Below, piece after piece: positions 49,888 through 58,273 of a DNA stretch of 64,000 bases. Under the pieces are notes generated by a model. The model had not been told where the DNA came from. It did no database searches and saw only the letters and a list, made by a program, of their open reading frames with translations. A program made the translations under genes and the position numbers. The DNA comes from Flavobacterium aquatile LMG 4008 = ATCC 11947. Lineage in GTDB: Bacteria; Bacteroidota; Bacteroidia; Flavobacteriales; Flavobacteriaceae. Where the stretch lies: NCBI RefSeq assembly GCF_000757385.1, contig NZ_JRHH01000003.1, forward strand, positions 434,001-498,000. Direction: 5' to 3'. Within the stretch, counting starts at the first letter, position 1. Every line of letters starts with the position of its first letter.

Positions 49888-49993
49888 AAGATTTAATTTT
49901 CACTAAAATACGAATTAAGTAAGTTCTATTTTGGCAAAGTATATTATCAAATTGAGTGAAAATTGTTAAAAAATAGTGATTACAACTTTTTAC

Positions 49994-50569
49994 TTAGTGC
50001 TTCACCACAATATCATATTTTTCCAAAAGACCTTTTAATCCATCTTGCGAAAATATAGCTTTCTTAAGTTTGTTTTTATCTGGATCAATGGAGTAATCAT
50101 AACTGGTGTAAAAATCGGTTTTGTTGGCAATAGTGTCAATAAATACTGCTTTTCGTAGATTGCAATTATCAAATAAAACTTCGGTTAAATCACTTGCCAT
50201 GAAATCTACCGAAATCATACTACAATTGATAAACTGCATTTTTTTGAGTTTTAAAGCATAGAATTTCGCATAGTCCAGCAAGCAATCTTTAAAATGAAAT
50301 TCATAAATAACTTGATCGGTCATGGCAAAATTTACATTGGTGAAATTACACTTTGTAAAAAACACGCCACGTAATGAAACATAATTAATTTTTGTGTCTT
50401 GAAAATTACAATCAAAAAAGTTGCAATCAATGAAAGTTACCGTTTGAAAAGTACACGTTCTAAAGTCGCAATTGTAAAAAACACAATTTTCAAATTCTTT
50501 AAATTTGGTATTGGAATCATCAAATGTTTGGTCTTTAAACTCTTGATCAAGAATATAATCTACGTGCAT
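49994..50569 (-). CDS. Pentapeptide-repeat protein
   Basis: A 191-aa cytoplasmic protein made of A(D/N)LXX-type pentapeptides, many with Cys and Phe at the i position (NCVFYNCDFRTCTFQTVTF; FIDCNFFDCNFQDTKINY; LFDNCNLRKAVF). These form a right-handed square beta-helix. Some such proteins mimic DNA to block gyrase (Qnr, MfpA); this one has no clear two-domain split with loops of the Qnr type, so a resistance role is not claimed. It is monocistronic. Confidence 0.9.
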   Translation of the reverse strand: MHVDYILDQEFKDQTFDDSNTKFKEFENCVFYNCDFRTCTFQTVTFIDCNFFDCNFQDTKINYVSLRGVFFTKCNFTNVNFAMTDQVIYEFHFKDCLLDYAKFYALKLKKMQFINCSMISVDFMASDLTEVLFDNCNLRKAVFIDTIANKTDFYTSYDYSIDPDKNKLKKAIFSQDGLKGLLEKYDIVVKH

Positions 50570-50679
50570 AATTTTATTTTAAGATGGTAAAACTACTAAA
50601 ATATATCGGATGATTTGACTATAATTTCAGGCTAATTTCTACTATTTATAACTATTTTTACAAAATAAATCATGTCAAA

Positions 50680-51207
50680 ATGGAATCTGATAACACCTCT
50701 TTTTTTAAATTTTGTCCCAATTGTAGTTCGCAAAATGTGTCGTATGTAAATAATTTCAAATTGCATTGCTACGACTGCGATTTTGTGTTGTATCATAACA
50801 TTGCTGCGGCTGTCGCGGTAATTTTTACATTTGAAGATAAAATTCTTTTCACAGTAAGAAATGTCGATCCTGATAAAGGAAAATTAGATTTGCCAGGCGG
50901 ATTTATAGACCCAAATGAAACTGCCGAAGAAGCTACTTGTCGAGAAATTAAAGAAGAATTAGGTTTAGCTATTTTAGCAGATAATTTGAAGTACATCACA
51001 ACGGCACCAAATAATTATTTGTACAAAAATGTGCCCTACAGAACGATGGATATTTTCTACGAATGCAACCTTGAAGAAGATGCAATTTCGGTTAATGCCA
51101 AAGACGAAATTGAGGAATTGGTTTGGATAAAACGCAGTGAAATTGACCTTGATAAAATTGGATTTGTTTCTATTCGAAAAGTGATTGGTGACAAATATCT
51201 AAAATAG
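50680..51207 (+). CDS. Nudix hydrolase with N-terminal zinc ribbon
   Basis: A 175-aa protein. A zinc ribbon at residues 12-33 has four cysteines (C12, C15, C30, C33), as in NudC-like enzymes. The Nudix box is at 74-96 (GGFIDPNETAEEATCREIKE then ELGL), with REIKEEL at the catalytic helix. NudC-type enzymes hydrolyse NADH and decap NAD-RNA; the fold here is shorter than E. coli NudC (257 aa), so the substrate is not settled. It is monocistronic and precedes the VWA gene by 72 bases. Confidence 0.9.
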   Translation: MESDNTSFFKFCPNCSSQNVSYVNNFKLHCYDCDFVLYHNIAAAVAVIFTFEDKILFTVRNVDPDKGKLDLPGGFIDPNETAEEATCREIKEELGLAILADNLKYITTAPNNYLYKNVPYRTMDIFYECNLEEDAISVNAKDEIEELVWIKRSEIDLDKIGFVSIRKVIGDKYLK

Positions 51208-51279
51208 CGGAGTTACTTTAACTCAAAATTAGTATTCGTTTTGTTCGGTTTTAAAGTTTAAATAGTAATTTTATATGCT

Positions 51280-52398
51280 ATGGAAAAGAACGTTAAAAAA
51301 GGATTTTTATTCAAGAACTACGAAGCGCCCAATCTTTCGCCATTTGATAAACTTTTTGAGATTTTCAAGGAGTTAATCACCCATACTTCAGGCGATTTTG
51401 ACGAGGCAATAGATTGGCTAAGACAATTGGATGTTGAATACAAACTAACCGACGCCAATTACACTATCGATGATTTCATTGAAGATTTAAAGAAAAAAGG
51501 ATACATCCGTGAAGAAATAAAACCCGACGGAACTTCGGGAACTGGAATCACTGCCAAAACCGAACGTGCCATACGTCAAGCGGCATTAGATCAAATTTTT
51601 GGAAATCTTAAAAAATCGGGAACAGGAAATCATAAAACAAAATATTCTGGAAACGGTGATGAAAAAACTGGTGAATTTCGAGAATATCATTTTGGTGATG
51701 GTTTAGAAAATATCTCGTTGACGGAAAGTTTGAAGAATGCTCAAATCAATAATGGCGTTGGCGAATTTCAGCTAACCGAGAATGATTTGGTGGTTGAAGA
51801 TGCACAATTCAAAGCACAAATGAGTACCGTTTTGATGATTGATATCAGTCACAGTATGATTTTGTACGGCGAAGATCGAATTACTCCTGCTAAGAAAGTA
51901 GCCATGGCTTTGGCTGAATTAATCACAACTCGTTATCCAAAAGATACCATTGATATTTTGGTTTTCGGGAATGATGCATGGTCCATTTCAATTAAAGATT
52001 TACCGTATTTAAATGTTGGACCATATCATACTAATACAGTTGCTGGATTACAATTGGCAATGGATATTTTGCGTAGAAAACGAAATACCAACAAGCAAAT
52101 TTTCATGATTACCGATGGAAAACCAAGTTGTGTTCGTGAAAAAGATGGAACTTATTATATGAATTCAAATGGTCTTGACGAATACATCGTTGAACAATGT
52201 TACAATCAAGCGGCACAAGCAAGAAAATTACATATTCCAATAACGACATTTATGATTGCGAATGATCCTTATTTGCAGAAATTCGTAAATCGATTTACCG
52301 AAGCCAATCAAGGAAAAGCGTTTTACACCGGATTGAAAGGTTTGGGTGAAATGATTTTTGAAGATTATGAAACGAATAGAAAGAAGAAGATTAAATAA
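51280..52398 (+). CDS. VWA-domain protein of a chelatase-like pair
   Basis: A 372-aa cytoplasmic protein with a von Willebrand A domain at about 180-365. The MIDAS site is DISHS at 188-192, with a second-shell Thr in NTVAG and the TDG motif in MITDGKPSC. The first 170 residues are helical and charged, without a signal peptide. It is followed at 42 bases by an AAA+ ATPase gene of the MoxR/magnesium-chelatase type. Such pairs act together: the ATPase drives a VWA partner to load metals or remodel complexes. The target is unknown. Confidence 0.88.
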   Translation: MEKNVKKGFLFKNYEAPNLSPFDKLFEIFKELITHTSGDFDEAIDWLRQLDVEYKLTDANYTIDDFIEDLKKKGYIREEIKPDGTSGTGITAKTERAIRQAALDQIFGNLKKSGTGNHKTKYSGNGDEKTGEFREYHFGDGLENISLTESLKNAQINNGVGEFQLTENDLVVEDAQFKAQMSTVLMIDISHSMILYGEDRITPAKKVAMALAELITTRYPKDTIDILVFGNDAWSISIKDLPYLNVGPYHTNTVAGLQLAMDILRRKRNTNKQIFMITDGKPSCVREKDGTYYMNSNGLDEYIVEQCYNQAAQARKLHIPITTFMIANDPYLQKFVNRFTEANQGKAFYTGLKGLGEMIFEDYETNRKKKIK

Positions 52399-52435
52399 GA
52401 GAATAGAATAAAGAAGCAAGAAAAAGAATATAGAG
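52395..52435 (+). repeat. Fragment of the AT-rich repeat family
   Basis: AAGAGAATAGAATAAAGAAG and AAAAGAATATAGAG, lying in the spacer between the VWA and AAA genes, share blocks with the inverted repeats at 21321 and 34044. No partner arm was found here. Confidence 0.4.
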
Positions 52436-52440
52436 CTACT

Positions 52441-53898
52441 ATGAAAGATATAAAAACATTAGGCGAATTAAAACAATCAGGATACGTTTCTAGAAGTATT
52501 AAGGACGAATTACGGGATAATTTAAGAATCAAAATAAAATCGGGAAAACCTGTTTTTGAAGGTGTTCACGGATTTGAAAATACGGTAATTCCCGAATTAG
52601 AACGTGCCATTTTATCACGCCATAATATCAATTTACTAGGATTGCGTGGTCAAGCGAAAACGCGTTTGGCAAGAAAAATGATTGAATTATTAGACGAATA
52701 CATGCCCATTGTGGATGGTTCAGAAATTAATGATGATCCTTTAAATCCAATTTCGAGATTTGCAAAAGATTTAATTGCCGAAAAAGGCGATGCCACTCCA
52801 ATAAAATGGATTCACAGAAACGAGCGTTTTTCAGAAAAGTTAGCTACGCCAGATGTAACAGTTGCTGATTTAATTGGCGATGTCGATCCGATAAAAGCGG
52901 CCAATTTAAAACTTTCGTATGCCGACGATCGAGTAATTCACTTTGGAATGATTCCGAGAGCGAATCGTTGCATCTTTGTCATCAATGAATTACCCGATTT
53001 ACAAGCTAGAATTCAAGTAGCTTTATTTAATATTTTGCAAGAAGGTGATATTCAGATTCGTGGTTTTAAGGTTCGAATGGCTTTAGATATGCAATTTGTT
53101 TTCACTGCCAATCCTGAAGATTATACCAATCGCGGAAGTATTGTAACGCCATTAAAAGATAGAATTGGTTCGCAAATTTTGACACATTACCCAGAAACGG
53201 TTGCTATCGCAAGAACGATTACACATCAAGAAGCAAAGTTAGATAGTAAACAATCAGATTCTGTTCACGTTCCATCATTAGCGAAAGATTTATTGGAACA
53301 AATTAGTTTTGAAGCTCGTGAAAGTGAATATATTGATGCTAAAAGTGGAGTGAGTGCTAGAATGAGTATTACTGCTTATGAGAATTTATTGAGTACAGCC
53401 GAAAGAAGAGCTTTACTTTCTGGAAATGACAAAACTTCAGTTAGATTGTCTGATTTTATGGGAATTATTCCAGCCATTACTGGTAAAGTGGAATTGGTTT
53501 ATGAAGGCGAACAAGAAGGTGCTGCTGTCGTTGCGCAATATTTAATAAGCGATGCCATTAAAACCTTTTTTCCAGCATTTTTTCCTAAAATTGAAAAGTT
53601 GGAACGCGATGCTGATGCAAGTCCTTATGCTAAAATATTAGAATGGTTTTTTGCAGAAACTGGATTTGAATTGCTTGATGATGCTTCTGATGAAGAATAC
53701 AAAAATCAGTTGGATGCCATCAAACCATTGGAAGATTTAATTCAAAAATACCAACCCGAATATCCTTTCGAAGATAAGTATTTCTTGAAAGAATTTATAC
53801 TTTGGGGTTTAGTAGAATTTGATAAACTTAGTAAAGATAGAGTAGAAGTAGGTTATCAATTTAAAGATTTGTACAGTAGTTACATCAATAAGTTGTAA
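52441..53898 (+). CDS. AAA+ ATPase, MoxR/magnesium-chelatase-subunit-I-like
   Basis: A 485-aa ATPase. Walker A is GLRGQAKT (67-74). The Walker B strand reads CIFVINELPDL (177-187): the usual Asp-Glu pair is Asn-Glu. Sensor 1 is FVFTANPEDYT, and a chelatase-like insert carries RSIKDELRDNLR and the KIKSGKP start. The C-terminal half is helical and adds about 150 residues to the usual core. It is translated 42 bases after the VWA gene, an arrangement of MoxR-VWA systems. Client unknown; the Asn in Walker B could slow hydrolysis. Confidence 0.87.
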   Translation: MKDIKTLGELKQSGYVSRSIKDELRDNLRIKIKSGKPVFEGVHGFENTVIPELERAILSRHNINLLGLRGQAKTRLARKMIELLDEYMPIVDGSEINDDPLNPISRFAKDLIAEKGDATPIKWIHRNERFSEKLATPDVTVADLIGDVDPIKAANLKLSYADDRVIHFGMIPRANRCIFVINELPDLQARIQVALFNILQEGDIQIRGFKVRMALDMQFVFTANPEDYTNRGSIVTPLKDRIGSQILTHYPETVAIARTITHQEAKLDSKQSDSVHVPSLAKDLLEQISFEARESEYIDAKSGVSARMSITAYENLLSTAERRALLSGNDKTSVRLSDFMGIIPAITGKVELVYEGEQEGAAVVAQYLISDAIKTFFPAFFPKIEKLERDADASPYAKILEWFFAETGFELLDDASDEEYKNQLDAIKPLEDLIQKYQPEYPFEDKYFLKEFILWGLVEFDKLSKDRVEVGYQFKDLYSSYINKL

Positions 53899-53922
53899 TA
53901 ACTATTTTAAATAAAAATGTAT

Positions 53923-53958
53923 TGATTTCTATAAAACGATAGCAATCAATACATTTTT
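53923..53958. terminator. Terminator after the AAA ATPase
   Basis: A 15-bp stem (AAAAATGTATTGATT / AATCAATACATTTTT) with a 6-base loop, between convergent genes. Confidence 0.85.
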
Positions 53959-53973
53959 TATTTCTTCTATTTA

Positions 53974-54465
53974 TTATTTTTTTAATTGTTGTTTGTATAT
54001 TTCAGTAATTTCTTCTGAAGCTTTTACTGATTTTATCATTAAAATCGGAAGTTTATCAGCCATTTTTTGTCCAGCAGAAGACTTGTAAAATTTTATAAGT
54101 TGGTTGATTTCTCTCAAGCTGAATTCATTTCTGTAAATCCAAATGGTGGCATTATCTAACCATTTTTTTCCGTTTCCAGATTTGAAAAAGGCTTCCATTT
54201 TATCTAATTCTTCCTTTGGTGCATTTTCCTTGCTGCGTTCTTCAGCGATTTTGTATTCTATGGCTTCGTTGATGTTAAATCCACCACGAATCTTTCTCAA
54301 ATATTCAATTTTTCTAGAGAGTTTATCTTGCGGAACTGATGTTGTATCTATCTTAAAGTCTTTCATTTCTTTCGAAATTTTTTCAAAAATAGAAGTATCT
54401 TCTTTACTTTGAGAATGACTTAGAAATGTAAAAAGCGCAAAGAATAAAATTAAATAGTTTTTCAT
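53974..54465 (-). CDS. DUF2059 exported protein
   Basis: A 163-aa protein with a signal peptide (1-18, FLSHSQ) and a helical DUF2059 domain (LTNATIWIYRNEFSLREINQ-type LDNATIWIYRNEFSLREI; FYKSSAGQKMADKLPILM). The function of this family is unknown. ATG 54465 begins the signal peptide; the frame is open to 54498. It lies 42 bases after the NYN-domain gene in the same direction, possibly co-transcribed. Confidence 0.85.
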   Translation of the reverse strand: MKNYLILFFALFTFLSHSQSKEDTSIFEKISKEMKDFKIDTTSVPQDKLSRKIEYLRKIRGGFNINEAIEYKIAEERSKENAPKEELDKMEAFFKSGNGKKWLDNATIWIYRNEFSLREINQLIKFYKSSAGQKMADKLPILMIKSVKASEEITEIYKQQLKK

Positions 54466-54507
54466 AATAACTTCAGTTTGATTATTACTTAATATCAATT
54501 TTTGACT

Positions 54508-55269
54508 TTATTTTCTTCTCACGTAAATGTGCTTAATATTGTTTTTTCCGCTGTCACGTTTGTCAATTTCAAATCGGTTCATACTTTCTATAAACGATAA
54601 CATTTTAGAAAATCCGTAGTTTCTGGAATCGAAATCGGGTTTCTTTTTTAGCATTAAGTTTCCTAAATCGCCCAAGAATGCCCAACCGTTTTCGTCTTCC
54701 AAATCTTCAATACTATCAGAAAATAATTTGATTATTTTTGGATCAATTTTACTTATCGGATTGCTATTTTGAACTTTATTATTTTTGTTTGGTTTCGAAT
54801 TAACATCTGACGGTTGCTCTACATCATGTTTCTTCAAAATTTCAATGTATATGAATTTATCACAAGCCGTTATAAATGGTGTTAGCGTTTTCTTTTCACC
54901 AATTCCGATCACTTTCATTCCAGCTTCGCGAAGTCGAGTAGCTAATCTAGTAAAATCAGAATCGCTCGAAACTATGCAAAATCCATCTACTTTTCCGGTA
55001 TATAAAATATCCATTGCATCAATGATTAGTGCGCTATCACTCGCATTTTTTCCTGTAGAATAACTGTATTGTTGAATAGGTGTGATGGCATTTTCTAATA
55101 AAACATTTTTCCATCCAGAAACGGTTGGTTTAGTCCAATCGGCGTAAATACGTTTAAAAGTTGGCGTACCGTATTTTGCAATTTCTTCAAACATTTCCTT
55201 GACATTGGCATATGGCACGTTATCTGCATCTATTAAAACAGCTAATTTTAAATCTTTTTTGGTATCCAT
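54508..55269 (-). CDS. NYN-domain protein with C-terminal OST-HTH/LOTUS domain
   Basis: A 253-aa protein. The NYN nuclease-fold domain (about 1-140) has the acidic residues of a PIN-like active site: LIDADNVPY (Asp 15 and Asp 17 region), DSALIIDAMD and CIVSSDSDFTRLATRL. The C-terminal LOTUS/OST-HTH segment (about 175-253) is ISKIDPKIIKLFSDSIEDLE, then AFLGDLGNLMLKKKPDFD. Eukaryotic relatives bind RNA; an RNA-processing role is plausible but untested here. ATG 55269 follows a TACATTTG box (55295-55302) and is preferred over 55317. Confidence 0.88.
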   Translation of the reverse strand: MDTKKDLKLAVLIDADNVPYANVKEMFEEIAKYGTPTFKRIYADWTKPTVSGWKNVLLENAITPIQQYSYSTGKNASDSALIIDAMDILYTGKVDGFCIVSSDSDFTRLATRLREAGMKVIGIGEKKTLTPFITACDKFIYIEILKKHDVEQPSDVNSKPNKNNKVQNSNPISKIDPKIIKLFSDSIEDLEDENGWAFLGDLGNLMLKKKPDFDSRNYGFSKMLSFIESMNRFEIDKRDSGKNNIKHIYVRRK

Positions 55270-55294
55270 TCTCTTTTGTTTTTCTTTCTGAAAC

Positions 55295-55302
55295 CAAATG
55301 TA
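55295..55302 (-). promoter_or_regulatory. TAnnTTTG promoter box for the NYN gene
   Basis: TACATTTG on the minus strand, 25 bases before the ATG at 55269. Confidence 0.5.
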
Positions 55303-55368
55303 GTTAAATTTACACAATTACAATTCTGTAAATCTTTAAATAAAAGGCAACTTATTTAAAAAAAATGG

Positions 55369-55376
55369 TATTTTTG
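55369..55376 (+). promoter_or_regulatory. TAnnTTTG promoter box for the Kir-type channel
   Basis: TATTTTTG lies 22 bases before the channel ATG. Confidence 0.5.
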
Positions 55377-55398
55377 AAACTCTAAACACTACGATTTA

Positions 55399-56355
55399 AT
55401 GGCGTTTCTAAAAAATATAAATTCAAAGGCGAAAGCAATAAAAGATACCGGTTTCGGAACGAATTCATCAAGTTATGGTGGTCGTTTTGTAACTAAATCG
55501 GGTAATGCTAATGTACGAAAAACTGGAGTTAGTTTTATTGAAAGTATCAGTTGGTATCATACCATGTTGACTATTCCGAGATGGAAATTTTTCATTATTA
55601 TTTTGTCATTTTATTTTCTTGTAAACCTTGTTTTTGCCTCAATTTATTATCTAATTGGTTCGGAACATCTAAACGGAATTGTAGCAGATAATGCAGTTGA
55701 TAGATTTGGTCAAACTTTCTTTTTTAGTATTCAAACATACACTACTGTTGGTTATGGACATATTAGTCCGAGTGGCTTTCTTACTAGTTTTGTGGCATCG
55801 GTTGAAGCCTTGTTTGGGTTACTGAGTTTTGCCATTGCAACAGGTTTATTTTATGGTAGATTTAGTAAACCCAACGCGCATTTGTTGTTTTCTGAAAATG
55901 CAGTGATTGCTCCATTTCAAGGTGGAACGGCTTTGATGTTACGATTATCTCCATACAAAAACACCAATTTGAGTGATGCCGAAGCTCGAATGACATTGGG
56001 AATTCATGTGGAAGAAGGCGGAAAATTGGTAAACAAATTCTATCAATTGGATTTGGAATTTGATAAGGTAAATGCTTTAACTTTGAGTTGGACTTTGGTG
56101 CATCCAATAACAGAGAAAAGTCCTTTATATCAACTAAGTGAAGCGGATTTTAAAAATACTATTGGTGAGATAATTGTCTACGTAAAAGTCTTTGATGATA
56201 TGTACAGTTCAACGGTTGTAAAACGTACTTCGTATACTTTTGATGAAGTGATTTATGGTGCTAAATTTTTACCGATGTTTACCAAAAGCACCGATGAAAA
56301 TAAAACGCTTTTGCAAATTGACAAACTCAATCTTTTTGAAAAAGTGGATTTGTAA
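55399..56355 (+). CDS. Inward-rectifier-type potassium channel (KirBac-like)
   Basis: A 318-aa channel. Two transmembrane helices (about 62-86 and 125-152) flank the pore helix and the selectivity filter TTVGYG at 115-120. The C-terminal half (155-318) is an Ig-like cytoplasmic domain typical of Kir (TALMLRLSPYKNTNLSDAEA; FYQLDLEFDKVNALTLSWTL; VYVKVFDDMYSSTVVKR). KirBac channels conduct K+ and are gated by lipids and ligands. The stop (56353-56355) is one base from the convergent rluF stop; no terminator separates them. Confidence 0.95.
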   Translation: MAFLKNINSKAKAIKDTGFGTNSSSYGGRFVTKSGNANVRKTGVSFIESISWYHTMLTIPRWKFFIIILSFYFLVNLVFASIYYLIGSEHLNGIVADNAVDRFGQTFFFSIQTYTTVGYGHISPSGFLTSFVASVEALFGLLSFAIATGLFYGRFSKPNAHLLFSENAVIAPFQGGTALMLRLSPYKNTNLSDAEARMTLGIHVEEGGKLVNKFYQLDLEFDKVNALTLSWTLVHPITEKSPLYQLSEADFKNTIGEIIVYVKVFDDMYSSTVVKRTSYTFDEVIYGAKFLPMFTKSTDENKTLLQIDKLNLFEKVDL

Positions 56356-56356
56356 T

Positions 56357-57172
56357 TTAGTTTTGATTGTTGTTATTTCGTGAAATTCTTGGTTTAGAAT
56401 TGCTATAAAATTTAGAATTGTCTGACTTAATTGGTTTTGGCAAACTCGCTTCTTCGGTTTTACTGGAAGGTTCAATTAATTGGTTTAATTGCGTGATTTC
56501 GTCGTTAGTTAATTCTCTATATCTACCAACAGGAACATCGAGTGTGATGTTGATAATTCTTGTTCTTTTCAAGGCAGTAACTTCATAGTCAAGAAATTCA
56601 CACATCCTACGAATTTGTCTGTTTAGACCTTGCGTTAAGATAATTCTGAAGACATTTTTGCTAATTTGTTCTACCTTACATTTTCTTGTAACGGTATCTA
56701 AAATTGGAATTCCATTAGCCATTCTTTCTATAAATCGATCGGTTATTGGTCGGTTTACGGTTACTATGTATTCTTTTTCGTGATTGTTTCTTGCTCGTAG
56801 AATTTTGTTTACAATATCGCCGTCATTGGTCATAAAAATTAATCCTTCACTGGCTTTATCTAATCGTCCAATTGGAAAAATACGTTCTGGATAATTGATG
56901 TAATCTACAATGTTGTCACGTACATCAAGATTTGTGGTGCATTCTATTCCAACTGGTTTATTGAAGGCAAGATACACACGTTTTTGGGTGTTTTCTCTCA
57001 CTAGTTTTCCGTCAACGCGTACTTCGTCATTTGGGCTAATTTTTGTCCCCATTTCTGGAACGTTACCGTTTATAGTAACACGTCCTTGCTCAATAAGTTT
57101 GTCGGCTTCGCGACGTGAGCAAAAACCAGTTTCTGATAAAAATTTATTGATACGAGTGAGATTGTCTTCCAT
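56357..57172 (-). CDS. rluF: 23S rRNA pseudouridine synthase RluF
   Basis: A 271-aa enzyme that isomerises U2604 of 23S rRNA. An S4 RNA-binding domain (about 5-60: RINKFLSETGFCSRREADKL) precedes the RsuA-type catalytic domain with GRLDKASEGLIFMTNDGD (catalytic Asp) and the RluF-specific LRARNNHEKEYIVTV, IPILDTVTRKCKVEQ and GLNRQIRRMCEFLDYEV. It closely parallels E. coli RluF. The C-terminal tail from 235 is low-complexity (Asn/Ser/Lys). A TACTTTTG box ends 4 bases before the ATG, predicting a leaderless mRNA. Confidence 0.93.
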   Translation of the reverse strand: MEDNLTRINKFLSETGFCSRREADKLIEQGRVTINGNVPEMGTKISPNDEVRVDGKLVRENTQKRVYLAFNKPVGIECTTNLDVRDNIVDYINYPERIFPIGRLDKASEGLIFMTNDGDIVNKILRARNNHEKEYIVTVNRPITDRFIERMANGIPILDTVTRKCKVEQISKNVFRIILTQGLNRQIRRMCEFLDYEVTALKRTRIINITLDVPVGRYRELTNDEITQLNQLIEPSSKTEEASLPKPIKSDNSKFYSNSKPRISRNNNNQN

Positions 57173-57176
57173 GATG

Positions 57177-57184
57177 CAAAAGTA
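57177..57184 (-). promoter_or_regulatory. TAnnTTTG box touching the rluF start
   Basis: TACTTTTG on the minus strand, followed by CATC and the ATG at 57172. Confidence 0.55.
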
Positions 57185-57251
57185 CTAATTTGTATTTAAA
57201 AACTATAGTTGTTTTTTTAAATGAAACCAAAAGGAAAAATGAATGGCTAAA

Positions 57252-57348
57252 TAGCCCTGATTGAAAGGAAAAACTCCCGATTTTTATCGGGATTTTGGAA
57301 TGAAAGCAGGAATAAGGTTTGTAGATAAAGCCCGAGCGATTACGCTTC
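57252..57348 (+). repeat. Dispersed intergenic hairpin element, copy 6 (type A, about 97 bp)
   Basis: Opens TAGCCCTGATTG, then a hairpin CTCCCGAT-TTTT-ATCGGGA, then AAAGCAGGAATAAGG, and closes GCCCGAGCGATTACGCTTC. The last bases overlap the 3' end of the alpha/beta hydrolase gene, supplying its final codons and stop. Confidence 0.8.
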
Positions 57349-58179
57349 TATAAATTGTACAATGGTTTGGTAAAGATAATTGTCGTGCATGCTGTGACCC
57401 AATCCTTTTGTTTCAATAAATTGGGCAGTTTTCCAGGACTTGGCTATTTTTTTTCCTTCTTCAAATAATACTACGGTATCTTCAACATCATGAGCAATTA
57501 GTCCCGGAATTGTCGTTTCTTTCAGATATTTTGAAGCTGAAAATTCATCAATTGTTAGGTTAAAACGTTTTTTTGTATAATCAATCAATGCCTTGTTTAC
57601 ACGTTGATTTAAACTTAACATTTTAATGTAATTTTTTAGAATAACGCTAAAATCGGATGGTGCGCCAAGTAGAATTATTTTCTCGAAATTGTGTTTGTAA
57701 TGTGCTTGAAAATAAGCAATTGCATTTCCGCCAAGTGAATGACCGATGGCAACTATTGGGTTATATTGCTGCACAATTTTATCGATAAATTGAGCGTAAG
57801 TAGGTACGTTAAATTCTTTTCCGCTGCTTAATCCGTGAGCTGGACCGTCGATTGCGATTATGGTTTTACCAGTTTTGTTAAGATGACTAAGAAGTTTTTT
57901 CCAGCGTGAAGCATTGCTTTCCCAACCGTGAACTAATAAAATTACATCATCATTTCCTTGCCATGTGTAGGTTTGAAATTGATGTTCGTTAAAAGTATGA
58001 GTTTCGTGATTTGCTTTTTGAAGCGTTTTCGGAATTTTATCGGTTTTAATTCTACCTTTTCTTGGTTCGCTAAATAATTTGTATGCTAACGCAAATGATT
58101 TGTTGGGAGCGACATAACTTAAGATGTTGATGTATAAACCAATTGTCTTAGCTGTGATTGTAGTAACTACTTTTTTCAA
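57340..58179 (-). CDS. Alpha/beta hydrolase
   Basis: A 279-aa protein of the alpha/beta-hydrolase fold. The strand-3 region DDVILLVHGWESNASRWKK, the nucleophile elbow AIGHSLGGNAIAYF (Ser in GHSLGG), an Asp in AHDVEDTVV, and the catalytic His in GLGHSMHDN make a complete triad. The first 60 residues are hydrophobic-basic. The substrate cannot be predicted. The final codons (FIEA stop) lie within a dispersed hairpin element, so the C-terminus may have been altered when the element arrived. Confidence 0.87.
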   Translation of the reverse strand: MKKVVTTITAKTIGLYINILSYVAPNKSFALAYKLFSEPRKGRIKTDKIPKTLQKANHETHTFNEHQFQTYTWQGNDDVILLVHGWESNASRWKKLLSHLNKTGKTIIAIDGPAHGLSSGKEFNVPTYAQFIDKIVQQYNPIVAIGHSLGGNAIAYFQAHYKHNFEKIILLGAPSDFSVILKNYIKMLSLNQRVNKALIDYTKKRFNLTIDEFSASKYLKETTIPGLIAHDVEDTVVLFEEGKKIAKSWKTAQFIETKGLGHSMHDNYLYQTIVQFIEA

Positions 58180-58242
58180 TTTTATTTTAATTTGATGGAA
58201 AATTAAGTAATTTTTGATTGATTGTTTTTAAAAAAGGCATAA

Positions 58243-58269
58243 AAAAATCCCGATAATTTCGGGATTTTT
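58243..58269 (-). terminator. Intrinsic terminator after the coiled-coil protein gene
   Basis: Stem AAAAATCCCGA / TCGGGATTTTT with a 5-nt loop, 5 bases beyond the stop at 58274. Confidence 0.9.
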
Positions 58270-58273
58270 GATA

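Noticed and set aside
49994..50569. Pentapeptide protein as a Qnr-type quinolone resistance gene
   Set aside because: No Qnr loops or two-domain plan; a housekeeping function cannot be excluded.
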